10,615 nt of DNA from contig CAMLNE010000125.1 of the NCBI GenBank assembly GCA_946481265.1, positions 1 through 10,615 of the forward strand, read 5' to 3'. This document shows, piece after piece, positions 1 to 6,535 of this stretch. The DNA comes from an uncultured Panacagrimonas sp. Its GTDB lineage: Bacteria; Pseudomonadota; Gammaproteobacteria; Nevskiales; Nevskiaceae. Position numbers and translations under genes: made by a program. The notes beneath the pieces were generated by a model, which was given only the letters and a program-made list of their open reading frames with translations, searched no databases and was not told where the DNA came from. Within the stretch, counting starts at the first letter, position 1; the number at the start of each line of letters is the position of its first letter.

Positions 1-1
1 C

Positions 2-1099
2 GCGCTGCTCGCGGTGCTCGCGGTGCCCTTGTGGCTGTTCATGCTCCTGCACGGGTGGCGGCCGGCGAGCCTGCCGGTGCCGCTGTATTGGCATCAGCAC
101 GAGATGCTGTTCGGATTTCTCAACGCGGCGATCGCGGGGTTCCTGCTGACCGCGGTCTGCGCATGGACCGGAACGCAGCGACTGCACGGTGCGCGGCTGG
201 CCGGGCTCTGGATTGTCTGGGTGGCGGGACGGCTGCTGATCCTTTGCGGGGATGGCCTGCCTTCGGTGCTGGTGCACTCGGTCGACCTGCTGTTCCTTCC
301 CCTGGTCATGCTCGACGCGGGTTGGCGCATCGTCAGCGCGCGCCAGCCGCGCCAGCTGGTGATCCTGCTCGTGCTGGGCGGCCTGTGGTCGATGGAAGTC
401 GGACACCATCTGCAGCCCTACGGTCCCTTCGCGCACGGCGCGCTGATCCTGGCGATGACCTTGATGCTCGTCATCGGCGGCCGCATCACGCCCGCGTTCT
501 CGATCAACTGGCTGCGTGCAAGCGGACGCGATCCCTCCGTCGTGCGTGTCGTCCCGCCGCTGGAGAGGGTGATGCTGGCGTCGATGGTGGCCGTGCTGGC
601 CGCCGTGCTGCTCGGCCTGCCTGCAATGGTGCTCGCCGCCGCCAGCGGATTCGCCATGCTGGTCACGGCGGTGCGCCTGCTGCTGTGGAGCGGCTGGCAG
701 GTGCGCCAGGAACCGCTGCTGTGGATTCTGCACCTGGCACTGGCCTGGATCCCGCTGGCCCTCGGTTTGCTCGCCGTCGCCGCCCTGGGCGGGATTCCGG
801 CGACCGCCTGGGTTCACGCGGCCGGTACCGGCGCGATGGCGACGCTGATCCTGGGCGTGATGAGCCGCGTCGTGCTGGGCCACACGGGCCGTCCGATGGT
901 TCTCCCGCGGGGGATGACCCTGGCCTTCGTGCTGGTGCTTTCGGCCGGCCTCGTGCGCGTGCTCGCGGCGCTCGGCCACGTGCCCTGGCGGGTGGGGCTG
1001 CTGCTCAGCGGCACGCTGTGGACCGTGGCCTTCGCCCTCTTCCTGTGGCGCTACCTGCCGTTCCTGCTCGCGCCGCGCGCGGACGGAAAGCCGGACTAG
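2..1099 (+). CDS. nnrS: NnrS family heme/copper membrane protein, 5' end cut off
   Basis: This is a very hydrophobic polytopic inner-membrane protein, readable from the first complete codon at position 2 to the TAG at 1097-1099 (365 residues visible). The first visible residues are already mid-helix, and the family usually has a short hydrophobic lead before this point, so the true start is probably upstream of the window; the GTG at 14 is not a convincing start. Recognition rests on the HQHEMLFGF segment (about residues 31-39 of the fragment) followed by AAIAGFLLTAV, on GGRITPAF in the middle, and on LILGVMSRVVLGHTGRP near residues 281-298, all typical of NnrS. Family members bind heme and copper and are linked to tolerance of nitric oxide and nitrosative stress. 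The exact role here is inference. The sirB2-like gene follows after seven bases, so the two are probably co-transcribed. They have no evident link to phenylacetate metabolism. Confidence 0.88.
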   Translation, partial: ALLAVLAVPLWLFMLLHGWRPASLPVPLYWHQHEMLFGFLNAAIAGFLLTAVCAWTGTQRLHGARLAGLWIVWVAGRLLILCGDGLPSVLVHSVDLLFLPLVMLDAGWRIVSARQPRQLVILLVLGGLWSMEVGHHLQPYGPFAHGALILAMTLMLVIGGRITPAFSINWLRASGRDPSVVRVVPPLERVMLASMVAVLAAVLLGLPAMVLAAASGFAMLVTAVRLLLWSGWQVRQEPLLWILHLALAWIPLALGLLAVAALGGIPATAWVHAAGTGAMATLILGVMSRVVLGHTGRPMVLPRGMTLAFVLVLSAGLVRVLAALGHVPWRVGLLLSGTLWTVAFALFLWRYLPFLLAPRADGKPD

Positions 1100-1106
1100 G
1101 GTCGTG

Positions 1107-1490
1107 ATGGCCGAGTACTACATGGAGCTGCGCGCCCTGCACATCGGCTGCGCGGCGCTGAGCTTTTCCCTGTTCGTGCTGCGCGGGGCCTGGATGATGG
1201 GCTGGCCGCAGCTGCTGGAGCGTCGCTGGGTGCGGGTCCTGCCGCACCTGATCGATACGGTGCTGCTCGGCAGCGCGATTGCGCTCACCCTGGTGATCCA
1301 CCAGTTCCCGCTCGTCCATCACTGGTTGACCGCCAAGGTCGTCGCGCTGCTGGCCTACATCGTCCTGGGCATGATCGCGCTCCGCCGCGGCCGGACGCGC
1401 TCGATCCGGATCCTGGCGTTCTTCGCCGCGGTGGCGGTCTTCCTGTACATCGCGGGCGTGGCCAGGGCGCACCATCCCTGGCCCCTGTAG
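1107..1490 (+). CDS. SirB2 family small membrane protein
   Basis: A protein of 127 residues with four predicted membrane segments at about residues 10-30, 44-64, 75-92 and 100-119, ending in a short AHHPWPL tail. The pattern, including ELRALHIGCAALSFSLFVLRG at the N-terminus and HHWLTAKVVALLAYIVLG in the third segment, fits the SirB2 family. That family was named for an effect on invasion-gene expression in Salmonella, but its molecular function is unknown. ATG at 1107 is chosen because AGGG at 1098-1101 lies five bases upstream. A GTG at 1104 is in frame but too close to that ribosome binding site, and ATG at 1122 would remove part of the conserved N-terminus. It is probably in an operon with the nnrS-like gene. 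Its stop codon sits one base from the stop codon of paaX on the other strand. Confidence 0.82.
   Translation: MAEYYMELRALHIGCAALSFSLFVLRGAWMMGWPQLLERRWVRVLPHLIDTVLLGSAIALTLVIHQFPLVHHWLTAKVVALLAYIVLGMIALRRGRTRSIRILAFFAAVAVFLYIAGVARAHHPWPL
1460..1483. terminator. possible bidirectional transcription stop hairpin
   Basis: A perfect 8-bp inverted repeat, GGCCAGGG at 1460-1467 and CCCTGGCC at 1476-1483 with an 8-base loop, covers the last codons of the sirB2-like gene. It lies nine bases downstream of the paaX stop read on the minus strand. The stem is symmetric, so it would form in transcripts from either side, which suits a convergent gene pair with no spacer. Neither side has a run of T after the stem, so it is not a classical intrinsic terminator. 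The termination role is inference. Confidence 0.35.
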
Positions 1491-1491
1491 T

Positions 1492-2427
1492 TCACTGCAG
1501 TCCGCCGAAGCGTTTCTGCACGGTGTCGCGCAGCGGCGAGCTGCCGACCCGCGCGTCCTGCAGTTCCGCGGTGGAACGCAGGTGATCGCGCGCCATGCGA
1601 TAGGTCTGCTGGTAGAGGTCGCGGCAAAGCTGGTAGGCCTGATATCCGACCCAGTTGCGCGGCAGCATCGAGACCGGCAGGTGCGGGTCGTGGAGGATGG
1701 CGCGGCGGAACGAATGGATCAGCAGCGTCTGCACGACGAAGGCCTGTTGCGGTGACATCTGCGCAGGCTTGAGCCGCGACGCCAGGGGCTGGAAGCGCGC
1801 GATGAACTGGCGATAGCGATCGGCAATCGCATCGAAGTCCCAGCAGCGTTCGACCAGGGCGCTGGCGGGCGCGGCATCGAAGCCGGGCACCGCCTGTGCG
1901 CGCAGGACCAGCGCGCGATCGGCCAGGCGCAGCTCCTCGAGGATGCGCTGCAGCTCCGCGTGGTTCGCGGCCGGATGCAGCAGCAGTCCCGGCACGGGCG
2001 AGGCGAAGCCTTCCCACTCGAGCTCGCGCCGCAGTTCCAGGCGTTCGGGCGGGCTGTCGCCGTTGCGCGGCAGCAGGACCAGGGTCCAGTTGCCGTCCCA
2101 CTCGAGCTGCGGGGGCGTGTAGATGCGGCTGTAGGCGGTCTCGAAGCGACGCGAGCCCGACCCGGTGAGCGTGTAGTGGCTGCGCCGGCCCTCGCGGCGC
2201 GGCGTGAGCCAGTGTTCCTCGACCAGGCGGAACGCACTGGTACGCACCAGGCGTTCGTTCACGCCCAGCGGCTCCATCAGCCTGATCAGGTCGCTGAGCC
2301 ACAGGCCCGCGGCATAGGGCGCGATCGAGTCGCCGAATACGGAGACGATCAGGGATTTCGAGCGGGGCTGCTCCTCGTCGAGATAGCGGCCGATCCAGTC
2401 GTCCAGCTTGGAGTGTTTCGCGGCCAT
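1492..2427 (-). CDS. paaX: PaaX, phenylacetic acid degradation operon repressor
   Basis: A protein of 311 residues, close to the 316 of Escherichia coli PaaX. The N-terminal segment (about residues 20-92) is a winged-helix DNA-binding domain carrying the family hallmark SLIVSVFGDSIAP (residues 25-37), followed by LVRTSAFRLVEEHWL and the wing RREGRRSHYTLT. A central domain starts at WTLVLLP (about 114-120). The C-terminal part contains LPRNWVGYQAYQLCRDLYQQTY (residues 255-276), also typical of PaaX. In the known family this GntR-like repressor binds the paa promoter and is released by phenylacetyl-CoA. It is transcribed divergently from paaA across a 139-bp gap, so repression of paaA and of its own gene from a shared operator is likely. 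The ATG at 2427 gives the expected family N-terminus. No strong ribosome binding site precedes it, suggesting low expression, as is common for repressors. Confidence 0.96.
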   Translation of the reverse strand: MAAKHSKLDDWIGRYLDEEQPRSKSLIVSVFGDSIAPYAAGLWLSDLIRLMEPLGVNERLVRTSAFRLVEEHWLTPRREGRRSHYTLTGSGSRRFETAYSRIYTPPQLEWDGNWTLVLLPRNGDSPPERLELRRELEWEGFASPVPGLLLHPAANHAELQRILEELRLADRALVLRAQAVPGFDAAPASALVERCWDFDAIADRYRQFIARFQPLASRLKPAQMSPQQAFVVQTLLIHSFRRAILHDPHLPVSMLPRNWVGYQAYQLCRDLYQQTYRMARDHLRSTAELQDARVGSSPLRDTVQKRFGGLQ

Positions 2428-2506
2428 GTCGCCAGCAGCGGTCGGGATCGCGCAAGCCTAGCAGGGCAAGACGCAAGGTATTACGGAGTCTCGATTCGAT
2501 ACAAAA

Positions 2507-2533
2507 ATACTGTTGACAATATATAAACAGTAT
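2507..2533. promoter_or_regulatory. candidate PaaX operator (perfect inverted repeat)
   Basis: ATACTGTT at 2507-2514 and AACAGTAT at 2526-2533 form a perfect 8-bp inverted repeat around an 11-bp AT-rich centre, in the only gap between paaX and paaA. A second, outer pair, CGATAC at 2497-2502 and GTATCG at 2530-2535, shares its right arm with the first. The left arm overlaps a consensus -35 box, so a bound repressor would block RNA polymerase. Assigning it to PaaX is inferred from position; I did not match it to a published PaaX consensus. Confidence 0.6.
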
Positions 2534-2542
2534 CGTGAGAAT
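2513..2542 (+). promoter_or_regulatory. candidate sigma-70 promoter of the paa operon
   Basis: A perfect TTGACA -35 box at 2513-2518 is followed after 18 bases by GAGAAT at 2537-2542, which matches four of six -10 positions. This would start transcription near 2549, just upstream of the paaA ribosome binding site. An alternative is TATAAA at 2522-2527 used as a -10 with a weak GATACA at 2498-2503. This AT-rich patch stands out sharply from the GC-rich surroundings. A promoter for paaX must lie in the same gap on the other strand, but I see only weak matches there. Confidence 0.55.
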
Positions 2543-2555
2543 GACTGTCACGGTC

Positions 2556-2560
2556 AGGAG
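2556..2560 (+). promoter_or_regulatory. ribosome binding site deciding the paaA start
   Basis: AGGAG lies six bases before the ATG at 2567. The open frame continues upstream to a TTG at 2513, but that codon is the -35 box of the promoter and has no ribosome binding site, so 2567 is the start. Confidence 0.8.
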
Positions 2561-2566
2561 AAGCGC

Positions 2567-3556
2567 ATGTACGCCCAGATGGTGGATACCGGAGATCGCG
2601 TCGCGGCCTCGCAGCTGGATGCCAACGAAGCACGCTTCCAGGCACGCATCGATGACGGCGTGCGCGTCGAGCCGCAGGACTGGATGCCCGAGCGCTACCG
2701 CAAGACGCTGATCCGCCAGATCAGCCAGCACGCCCATTCGGAGATCGTCGGCCAGCTGCCCGAGGGCAACTGGATCACGCGTGCGCCCACGCTCAAGCGC
2801 AAGGCGATCCTGCTGGCCAAGGTGCAGGACGAGGCCGGCCACGGGCTCTACCTCTACAGCGCCGCGGAAACGCTCGGCATCTCGCGCGACCAGATGGTCG
2901 AGGATCTGCACTCGGGCAAGGCCAAGTACTCGTCGATCTTCAACTACCCCACCTTGACCTGGGCCGATGTCGGCGCCATCGGCTGGCTGGTGGACGGCTC
3001 GGCGATCATGAACCAGATCCCGCTGTGCCGATGCTCCTACGGTCCGTATGCGCGCGCCATGATCCGCGTGTGCAAGGAAGAGGCCTTCCACATGCGCCAG
3101 GGCTACGACCTGCTCATCGCGCTGTGCCGCGGCACACCCGGGCAGAAGCAGATGGCGCAGGACGCCCTGGACCGCTGGTGGTGGCCGAGCCTGATGATGT
3201 TCGGCCCGCCGGACGCGGACTCGGTGCACAGCGAGCAGTCCAGGCGGTGGAAGATCAAGCTGTTCAGCAACGACGAGCTGCGGCAGAAGATGGTCGACCA
3301 GACCGTGCCGCAGGCCGAGTATCTCGGCCTCACGATTCCCGATCCCGACCTGAAGTGGAACGCCGACCGCGGCCACTACGACTACGGCGCCATCGACTGG
3401 GACGAGTTCTACGCGGTGGTGAAGGGCAACGGTCCCTGCAACCGCGAGCGCATCGCCACGCGCCGGAAGGCCTGGGACGACGGCGAATGGTTCCGCGAGG
3501 CGCTGGTGGCGCATGCGGAGAAGAAATCGAAGGGCACGCTGCAGGCCGCAGCCTGA
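2567..3556 (+). CDS. paaA: PaaA, phenylacetyl-CoA 1,2-epoxidase catalytic (oxygenase) subunit
   Basis: The catalytic subunit of the PaaABCE ring epoxidase, a cytoplasmic bacterial diiron multicomponent monooxygenase that inserts one oxygen atom of O2 into the aromatic ring of phenylacetyl-CoA. It has 329 residues against 309 in E. coli, most of the excess being an N-terminal lead of about 20 residues. The diiron ligands are visible as two ExxH motifs in a ferritin-like fold, EAGH at residues 89-92 and EAFH at 172-175, with E59 in the [10 protein letters not shown] segment a probable further ligand. Other family stretches are [20 protein letters not shown] and [14 protein letters not shown]. 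The C-terminal region after about residue 290 is typical, with an extra alanine-rich tail. It is the first gene of the operon, with a good ribosome binding site, and is followed by paaB after 52 bases. The identification is secure. Confidence 0.98.
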   Translation: MYAQMVDTGDRVAASQLDANEARFQARIDDGVRVEPQDWMPERYRKTLIRQISQHAHSEIVGQLPEGNWITRAPTLKRKAILLAKVQDEAGHGLYLYSAAETLGISRDQMVEDLHSGKAKYSSIFNYPTLTWADVGAIGWLVDGSAIMNQIPLCRCSYGPYARAMIRVCKEEAFHMRQGYDLLIALCRGTPGQKQMAQDALDRWWWPSLMMFGPPDADSVHSEQSRRWKIKLFSNDELRQKMVDQTVPQAEYLGLTIPDPDLKWNADRGHYDYGAIDWDEFYAVVKGNGPCNRERIATRRKAWDDGEWFREALVAHAEKKSKGTLQAAA

Positions 3557-3608
3557 CGCCCGACTTCAATGAATGGAGGACGCGGCCGACAGGTCCCGTT
3601 TGAGAGTG

Positions 3609-3893
3609 ATGACAATCGAATGGCCTTTGTGGGAAATCTTCATCCGCAGCCAGCACGGCCTGGCGCACCGCCACGTCGGCAGCCTGCACGCGCCGGATGC
3701 CGAGATGGCGATCAACAACGCGCGTGACGTCTACACGCGCCGCAACGAGGGCGTGAGCATCTGGGCGGTGAAGTCGTCCGACATCACGGCCAGCAGTCCC
3801 GACGACAAGGCGGCGCTGTTCGACCCCGCCAACAACAAGGTGTACCGCCACCCGACCTTCTTCCCGATGCCGGAAGAAGTGAAGGGGATGTGA
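3609..3893 (+). CDS. paaB: PaaB, phenylacetyl-CoA epoxidase small subunit
   Basis: A protein of 94 residues (95 in E. coli) with the family signature WPLWEIFIRSQHGLAHRHVGSLHA near the N-terminus and KVYRHPTFF near the C-terminus. In the known system PaaB is a small subunit that links PaaA-PaaC units into a higher-order complex and is needed for activity; it has no catalytic site. ATG at 3609 is chosen because it gives the usual family start, MTIEWPL. An in-frame ATG at 3573 would add twelve residues unlike the family and has no ribosome binding site. The chosen start has only a weak GAGAG at 3602-3606, while a strong GGAGGA at 3575-3580 is stranded about 28 bases upstream. The gap to paaC is only seven bases. 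Confidence 0.96.
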   Translation: MTIEWPLWEIFIRSQHGLAHRHVGSLHAPDAEMAINNARDVYTRRNEGVSIWAVKSSDITASSPDDKAALFDPANNKVYRHPTFFPMPEEVKGM

Positions 3894-3900
3894 GCCGGCC

Positions 3901-4656
3901 ATGAACACGGACCGGCACGACTATCTCCTGCGCCTGGGCGACAACGCCCTGATCCTGAGCCAGCGCCTCGGCGAGTGGTGCGGCAAGGGGCCGGCACTCG
4001 AGGAGGACATGGCACTGACCAATGTCGCGCTGGACCTGCTCGGCCAGGCGCGAATGTGGCTGAGCTACGCCGCCGAGCTGCAGGGCGGGGATGCGGACGA
4101 GGACAGCCTGGCGTATCACCGCGACGCGCACGAGTTCCGCAACCTGCTGTTGCTCGAGCAGCCCAATGGCGGCTATGCCGACACCCTGGTGCGCCAGTTC
4201 TTCTTCGACGCCTGGCACGCGCTGGCCCTGCAGCAGCTCAGCGTGTCGCAGGATCCGCGCATCGCGCAGATCGCCGACAAGGCGCTCAAGGAAGTGAACT
4301 ACCACCTGCGCCGCAGCAGCGACCTGGTGGTGCGCCTCGGCGACGGCACCGACCGAAGCCGCGCGATGATGCAGGCGGCGGTGGACGCGCTGTGGCCCTA
4401 CACGGGCGAGATGTTCGAGTCCGACGGCATCGACGCGGCCGCCACCACCGCGGGCTACGGCTTCGACCCTTCCGGCCTTCGCGGCGAGTGGCTCGCCTAT
4501 GTGCGCGAAGTCCTCGAGGAGGCGACCCTGGCACTGCCGTCGCCCGATGCCTGGATGCAGAAGGGCGGCAGGCAGGGCCGGCACAGCGAGCACCTGAGCC
4601 ACCTGCTCGGCGAGATGCAGGTGCTGCCGCGCACCCATCCCGGCGCCAGCTGGTAG
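3901..4656 (+). CDS. paaC: PaaC, phenylacetyl-CoA epoxidase structural subunit
   Basis: A protein of 251 residues (248 in E. coli), almost entirely helical, sharing the ferritin-like fold of PaaA. In known complexes PaaC lacks a working diiron centre and forms the heterodimer that stabilises PaaA. Recognisable stretches are YLLRLGDNALILSQRLGEW at residues 8-26, ALEEDMALTNVALDLLGQAR at 32-51, RDAHEFRNLLLLEQPNGGY at 74-92, and the family ending HPGASW. The ATG at 3901 follows the paaB stop by seven bases. The nearest purine-rich stretch, AAGGGG at 3882-3887, lies inside the end of paaB and rather far away, so translation is probably coupled to paaB. The paaD gene follows after four bases. The identification is secure. 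Confidence 0.97.
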   Translation: MNTDRHDYLLRLGDNALILSQRLGEWCGKGPALEEDMALTNVALDLLGQARMWLSYAAELQGGDADEDSLAYHRDAHEFRNLLLLEQPNGGYADTLVRQFFFDAWHALALQQLSVSQDPRIAQIADKALKEVNYHLRRSSDLVVRLGDGTDRSRAMMQAAVDALWPYTGEMFESDGIDAAATTAGYGFDPSGLRGEWLAYVREVLEEATLALPSPDAWMQKGGRQGRHSEHLSHLLGEMQVLPRTHPGASW

Positions 4657-4660
4657 CCGC

Positions 4661-5206
4661 GTGACGAACCCGCTCGCCGCGCGCGCCTCGATCGACACCA
4701 TCTGGTCCTGGCTGCGCCAGGTGCCGGACCCGGAGATCCCGGTGATCTCGGTGGTCGACCTGGGCATCGTGCGCGAGGTGCGCTGGGACGGACAGGACGC
4801 GGACGCCGATGTCGTGGTGACGGTGACGCCCACCTATTCCGGCTGTCCCGCCACCGAGGTCATCGCTGCATCGATCCATGAGTGCCTCGCCGAGCAGGGC
4901 ATCGGTCACGCTCGCGTCGAGACGCGGCTGTCGCCGGCCTGGACCACCGACTGGCTCGGGCCCGCGGCCAGGGAGAAGCTGCGCGCCTATGGCATCGCGC
5001 CGCCGGCCGGCCCGGCCGCCGAGCACGTCGTCGACATCAGCCGCCTGACACGCCGTTCCGCGCTCAAGCCCGCGCCCTCTGTCACCTGCCCGCGCTGCGG
5101 ATCGCAGCACACCCTGCTCCTCAGCCAGTTCGGGTCCACGCCGTGCAAGTCCCTGCACCGCTGCGACGCGTGCCATGAGACGTTCGACCACTTCAAGGCC
5201 CACTAA
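4661..5206 (+). CDS. paaD: PaaD, epoxidase assembly protein of the MIP18/DUF59 family
   Basis: A protein of 181 residues, slightly longer than the E. coli protein. The N-terminal two thirds is a MIP18/DUF59 domain with VPDPEIPVISVVDLGIVREV at residues 21-40 and TPTYSGCPATEVI at 57-69, where C62 is the conserved cysteine of iron-sulfur assembly factors. The C-terminal part is a zinc-ribbon-like segment with C143 and C146 (CPRC), C162, and C168 and C171 (CDAC). PaaD is known to be required for active epoxidase and is thought to mature the metal sites of the complex, probably including the PaaE cluster; its exact target is unsettled. The start is a GTG at 4661, four bases after the paaC stop, implying translational coupling. 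No better start exists upstream. Confidence 0.96.
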   Translation: MTNPLAARASIDTIWSWLRQVPDPEIPVISVVDLGIVREVRWDGQDADADVVVTVTPTYSGCPATEVIAASIHECLAEQGIGHARVETRLSPAWTTDWLGPAAREKLRAYGIAPPAGPAAEHVVDISRLTRRSALKPAPSVTCPRCGSQHTLLLSQFGSTPCKSLHRCDACHETFDHFKAH

Positions 5207-5212
5207 AATCAT

Positions 5213-5283
5213 GTTGCGAAGCAACGCCAATGCCCCTCGCCCGCGCAGCGGGAGAGGGGGGGACCACCCGCGGAGCGGGTGGT
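5213..5283. repeat. tandem hairpins in the paaD-paaE gap
   Basis: Three adjacent inverted repeats fill most of the 105-bp gap. The first is GTTGC (5213-5217) with GCAAC (5221-5225). The second pairs 5233-5244 with 5248-5259, twelve bases per arm with one mismatch, written CCCCTCGCCCGC and GCGGGAGAGGGG. The third is a perfect nine-base stem, ACCACCCGC (5263-5271) with GCGGGTGGT (5275-5283), with loop GGA. The GC-rich stem followed by GGGGTGAGGG resembles a dispersed intergenic repeat that I recall from Xanthomonadales genomes; that is memory, not a search. No T-run follows, so it is unlikely to be a full terminator. Confidence 0.75.
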
Positions 5284-5311
5284 GGGGTGAGGGCGGCCGG
5301 ACCCGTGCGCC

Positions 5312-6388
5312 ATGACCCGATTCCATGAGCTGCGCGTGGCGCAGGTCCGGCCCGAGACACGTGACGCGATGGTGGTCACCTTCGAGCCGCCGGCCGGCGA
5401 CGCCAAGGCGTTCCGCTACCAGGCCGGCCAGCACCTGACATTGAAGGCGAAGATCGACGGCGAGGAGGTGCGACGCTCGTATTCGATCTGCGCGTCGGCG
5501 CAGGAGCAGTCGCTGCGCATCGCGATCAAGCGCATCGACGACGGCCTGTTCTCATCCTGGGCGACGGACCACCTGAAGCCGGGCAGCCGCATCGAGGTGA
5601 TGGAGCCCGCGGGGCATTTCAACGTGCCGCTCGAGCCGTCGGCGAGCCGGCACCACGTCGCCTTCGCCGCGGGCAGCGGCATCACGCCGATCCTGTCGCT
5701 GATCAAGACCACGCTTGCGGCGGAACCCGGCAGCCGCTTCACGCTGATCTACGGCAATCGCGCATCGGGGAGTGTGATCTTCAAGGAAGAACTCGCGGAC
5801 CTGAAGGACCGCTACCTGTCGCGCTTCAACCTCGTCTTCATCCTCAGCCGCGAGCAGCAGGACGTGGACCTGTTCAACGGTCGCATCGATGCCGCCAAGT
5901 GCGACGCCCTGCTGCAGAGCTGGATCGATCCTGCCGGTATCGACGTGGCCTACATCTGCGGTCCGCAGTCGATGATGGAGCAGGTCTCGGAACGGCTGAT
6001 GGCCAATGGCCTGGCGAAGAACCAGATCCGGATGGAGCTGTTCGCCGTCGCCATGCCCAAGGGCCCGCGGCGGGTGCGCGCGGCGCGGCCCGCGGGCGCC
6101 GAGGGCTGCAAGGTCACGGTGATCCACCATGGCCTGACACGTGAATTCCGGATGGAGAAGAACAAGTCCACCGTGCTCGACGCCGCGCTGGAGCAGGGCC
6201 TCGAACTGCCGTACTCCTGCAAGGGCGGCGTCTGCGGCACCTGCCGCTGCAAGCGGGTCAAGGGCGAGGTCGACATGGACGCCAACTACTCGCTGGAGGA
6301 CTACGAGCTGGCGCGCGGCTTCGTGCTGGCCTGCCAGAGCTTTCCGGTCAGCGACGAACTGCTGATCGACCTCGACCAGGAGACTTGA
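5312..6388 (+). CDS. paaE: PaaE, phenylacetyl-CoA epoxidase reductase subunit (FAD, 2Fe-2S)
   Basis: The electron-transfer subunit that takes electrons from NADPH and passes them through FAD and a 2Fe-2S cluster to the PaaA diiron site. It has 358 residues (356 in E. coli). Domains in order: an FAD-binding barrel with RSYS at residues 55-58; an NAD(P)-binding domain with AGSGITP at 120-126 and CGPQSMM at 216-222; a linker rich in arginine and alanine (about 250-265); and a plant-type ferredoxin domain with cluster ligands C303, C308, C311 and C341. All expected residues are present. The ATG at 5312 gives the family start MTRFHEL. No clear ribosome binding site precedes it, and the hairpin repeat lies immediately upstream, so its translation may be weaker than that of paaABC or depend on the structure there. 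Confidence 0.97.
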   Translation: MTRFHELRVAQVRPETRDAMVVTFEPPAGDAKAFRYQAGQHLTLKAKIDGEEVRRSYSICASAQEQSLRIAIKRIDDGLFSSWATDHLKPGSRIEVMEPAGHFNVPLEPSASRHHVAFAAGSGITPILSLIKTTLAAEPGSRFTLIYGNRASGSVIFKEELADLKDRYLSRFNLVFILSREQQDVDLFNGRIDAAKCDALLQSWIDPAGIDVAYICGPQSMMEQVSERLMANGLAKNQIRMELFAVAMPKGPRRVRAARPAGAEGCKVTVIHHGLTREFRMEKNKSTVLDAALEQGLELPYSCKGGVCGTCRCKRVKGEVDMDANYSLEDYELARGFVLACQSFPVSDELLIDLDQET

Positions 6389-6397
6389 AAAGAATAA

Positions 6398-6499
6398 GGC
6401 CAACGCAAAGGCGCAAAGGAAAAGAAAGCTGAGGACGCAAAGAAAAGGATGAGGCCTTCCTGCGTCCTTTCTTTTCCACTTTTCGCCTTTGCGTTAGCC
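6398..6499. repeat. large imperfect inverted repeat, copy A, in the paaE-paaZ gap
   Basis: A 102-bp element that folds on itself through three paired blocks. The ends GGCCAACGCAAAGGCG (6398-6413) and CGCCTTTGCGTTAGCC (6484-6499) match at 15 of 16 positions. GGAAAAGAAA (6418-6427) pairs perfectly with TTTCTTTTCC (6468-6477), and GGACGCA (6433-6439) with TGCGTCC (6461-6467). The left half is purine-rich and the right half pyrimidine-rich. It begins ten bases after the paaE stop. A related copy in the same orientation lies on the other side of paaZ. The open frame of paaZ runs through part of it, but that upstream stretch is not family sequence. Confidence 0.88.
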
Positions 6500-6535
6500 G
6501 TTGCTGTCCCACGACGAACGATTGGAACCGAACCG

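Noticed and set aside
14..1099. The GTG at 14 as the start of the nnrS gene
   Set aside because: The frame is open to the window edge, the sequence is already within the first hydrophobic segment, and no ribosome binding site is seen, so the gene is treated as truncated.
2513..2566. An 18-residue N-terminal extension of PaaA starting at TTG 2513
   Set aside because: The TTG is part of the consensus -35 box, and a good ribosome binding site stands before the ATG at 2567.
1355..3514. A 719-codon open frame on the minus strand across sirB2, paaX and paaA
   Set aside because: It overlaps three well-supported genes, including paaX on the same strand in another frame, and resembles no protein family I recognise.
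5213..5283. A CRISPR array or intrinsic terminator in the paaD-paaE gap
   Set aside because: There are no direct repeats with spacers, and no T-run after the stems. The structure is tandem hairpins inside a continuing operon.
6449..6535. An N-terminal extension of PaaZ that looks like a signal peptide (FPLFAFALAVAV)
   Set aside because: These codons are the pyrimidine-rich half of the inverted repeat and its flank. PaaZ is cytoplasmic and its family start is at 6536.
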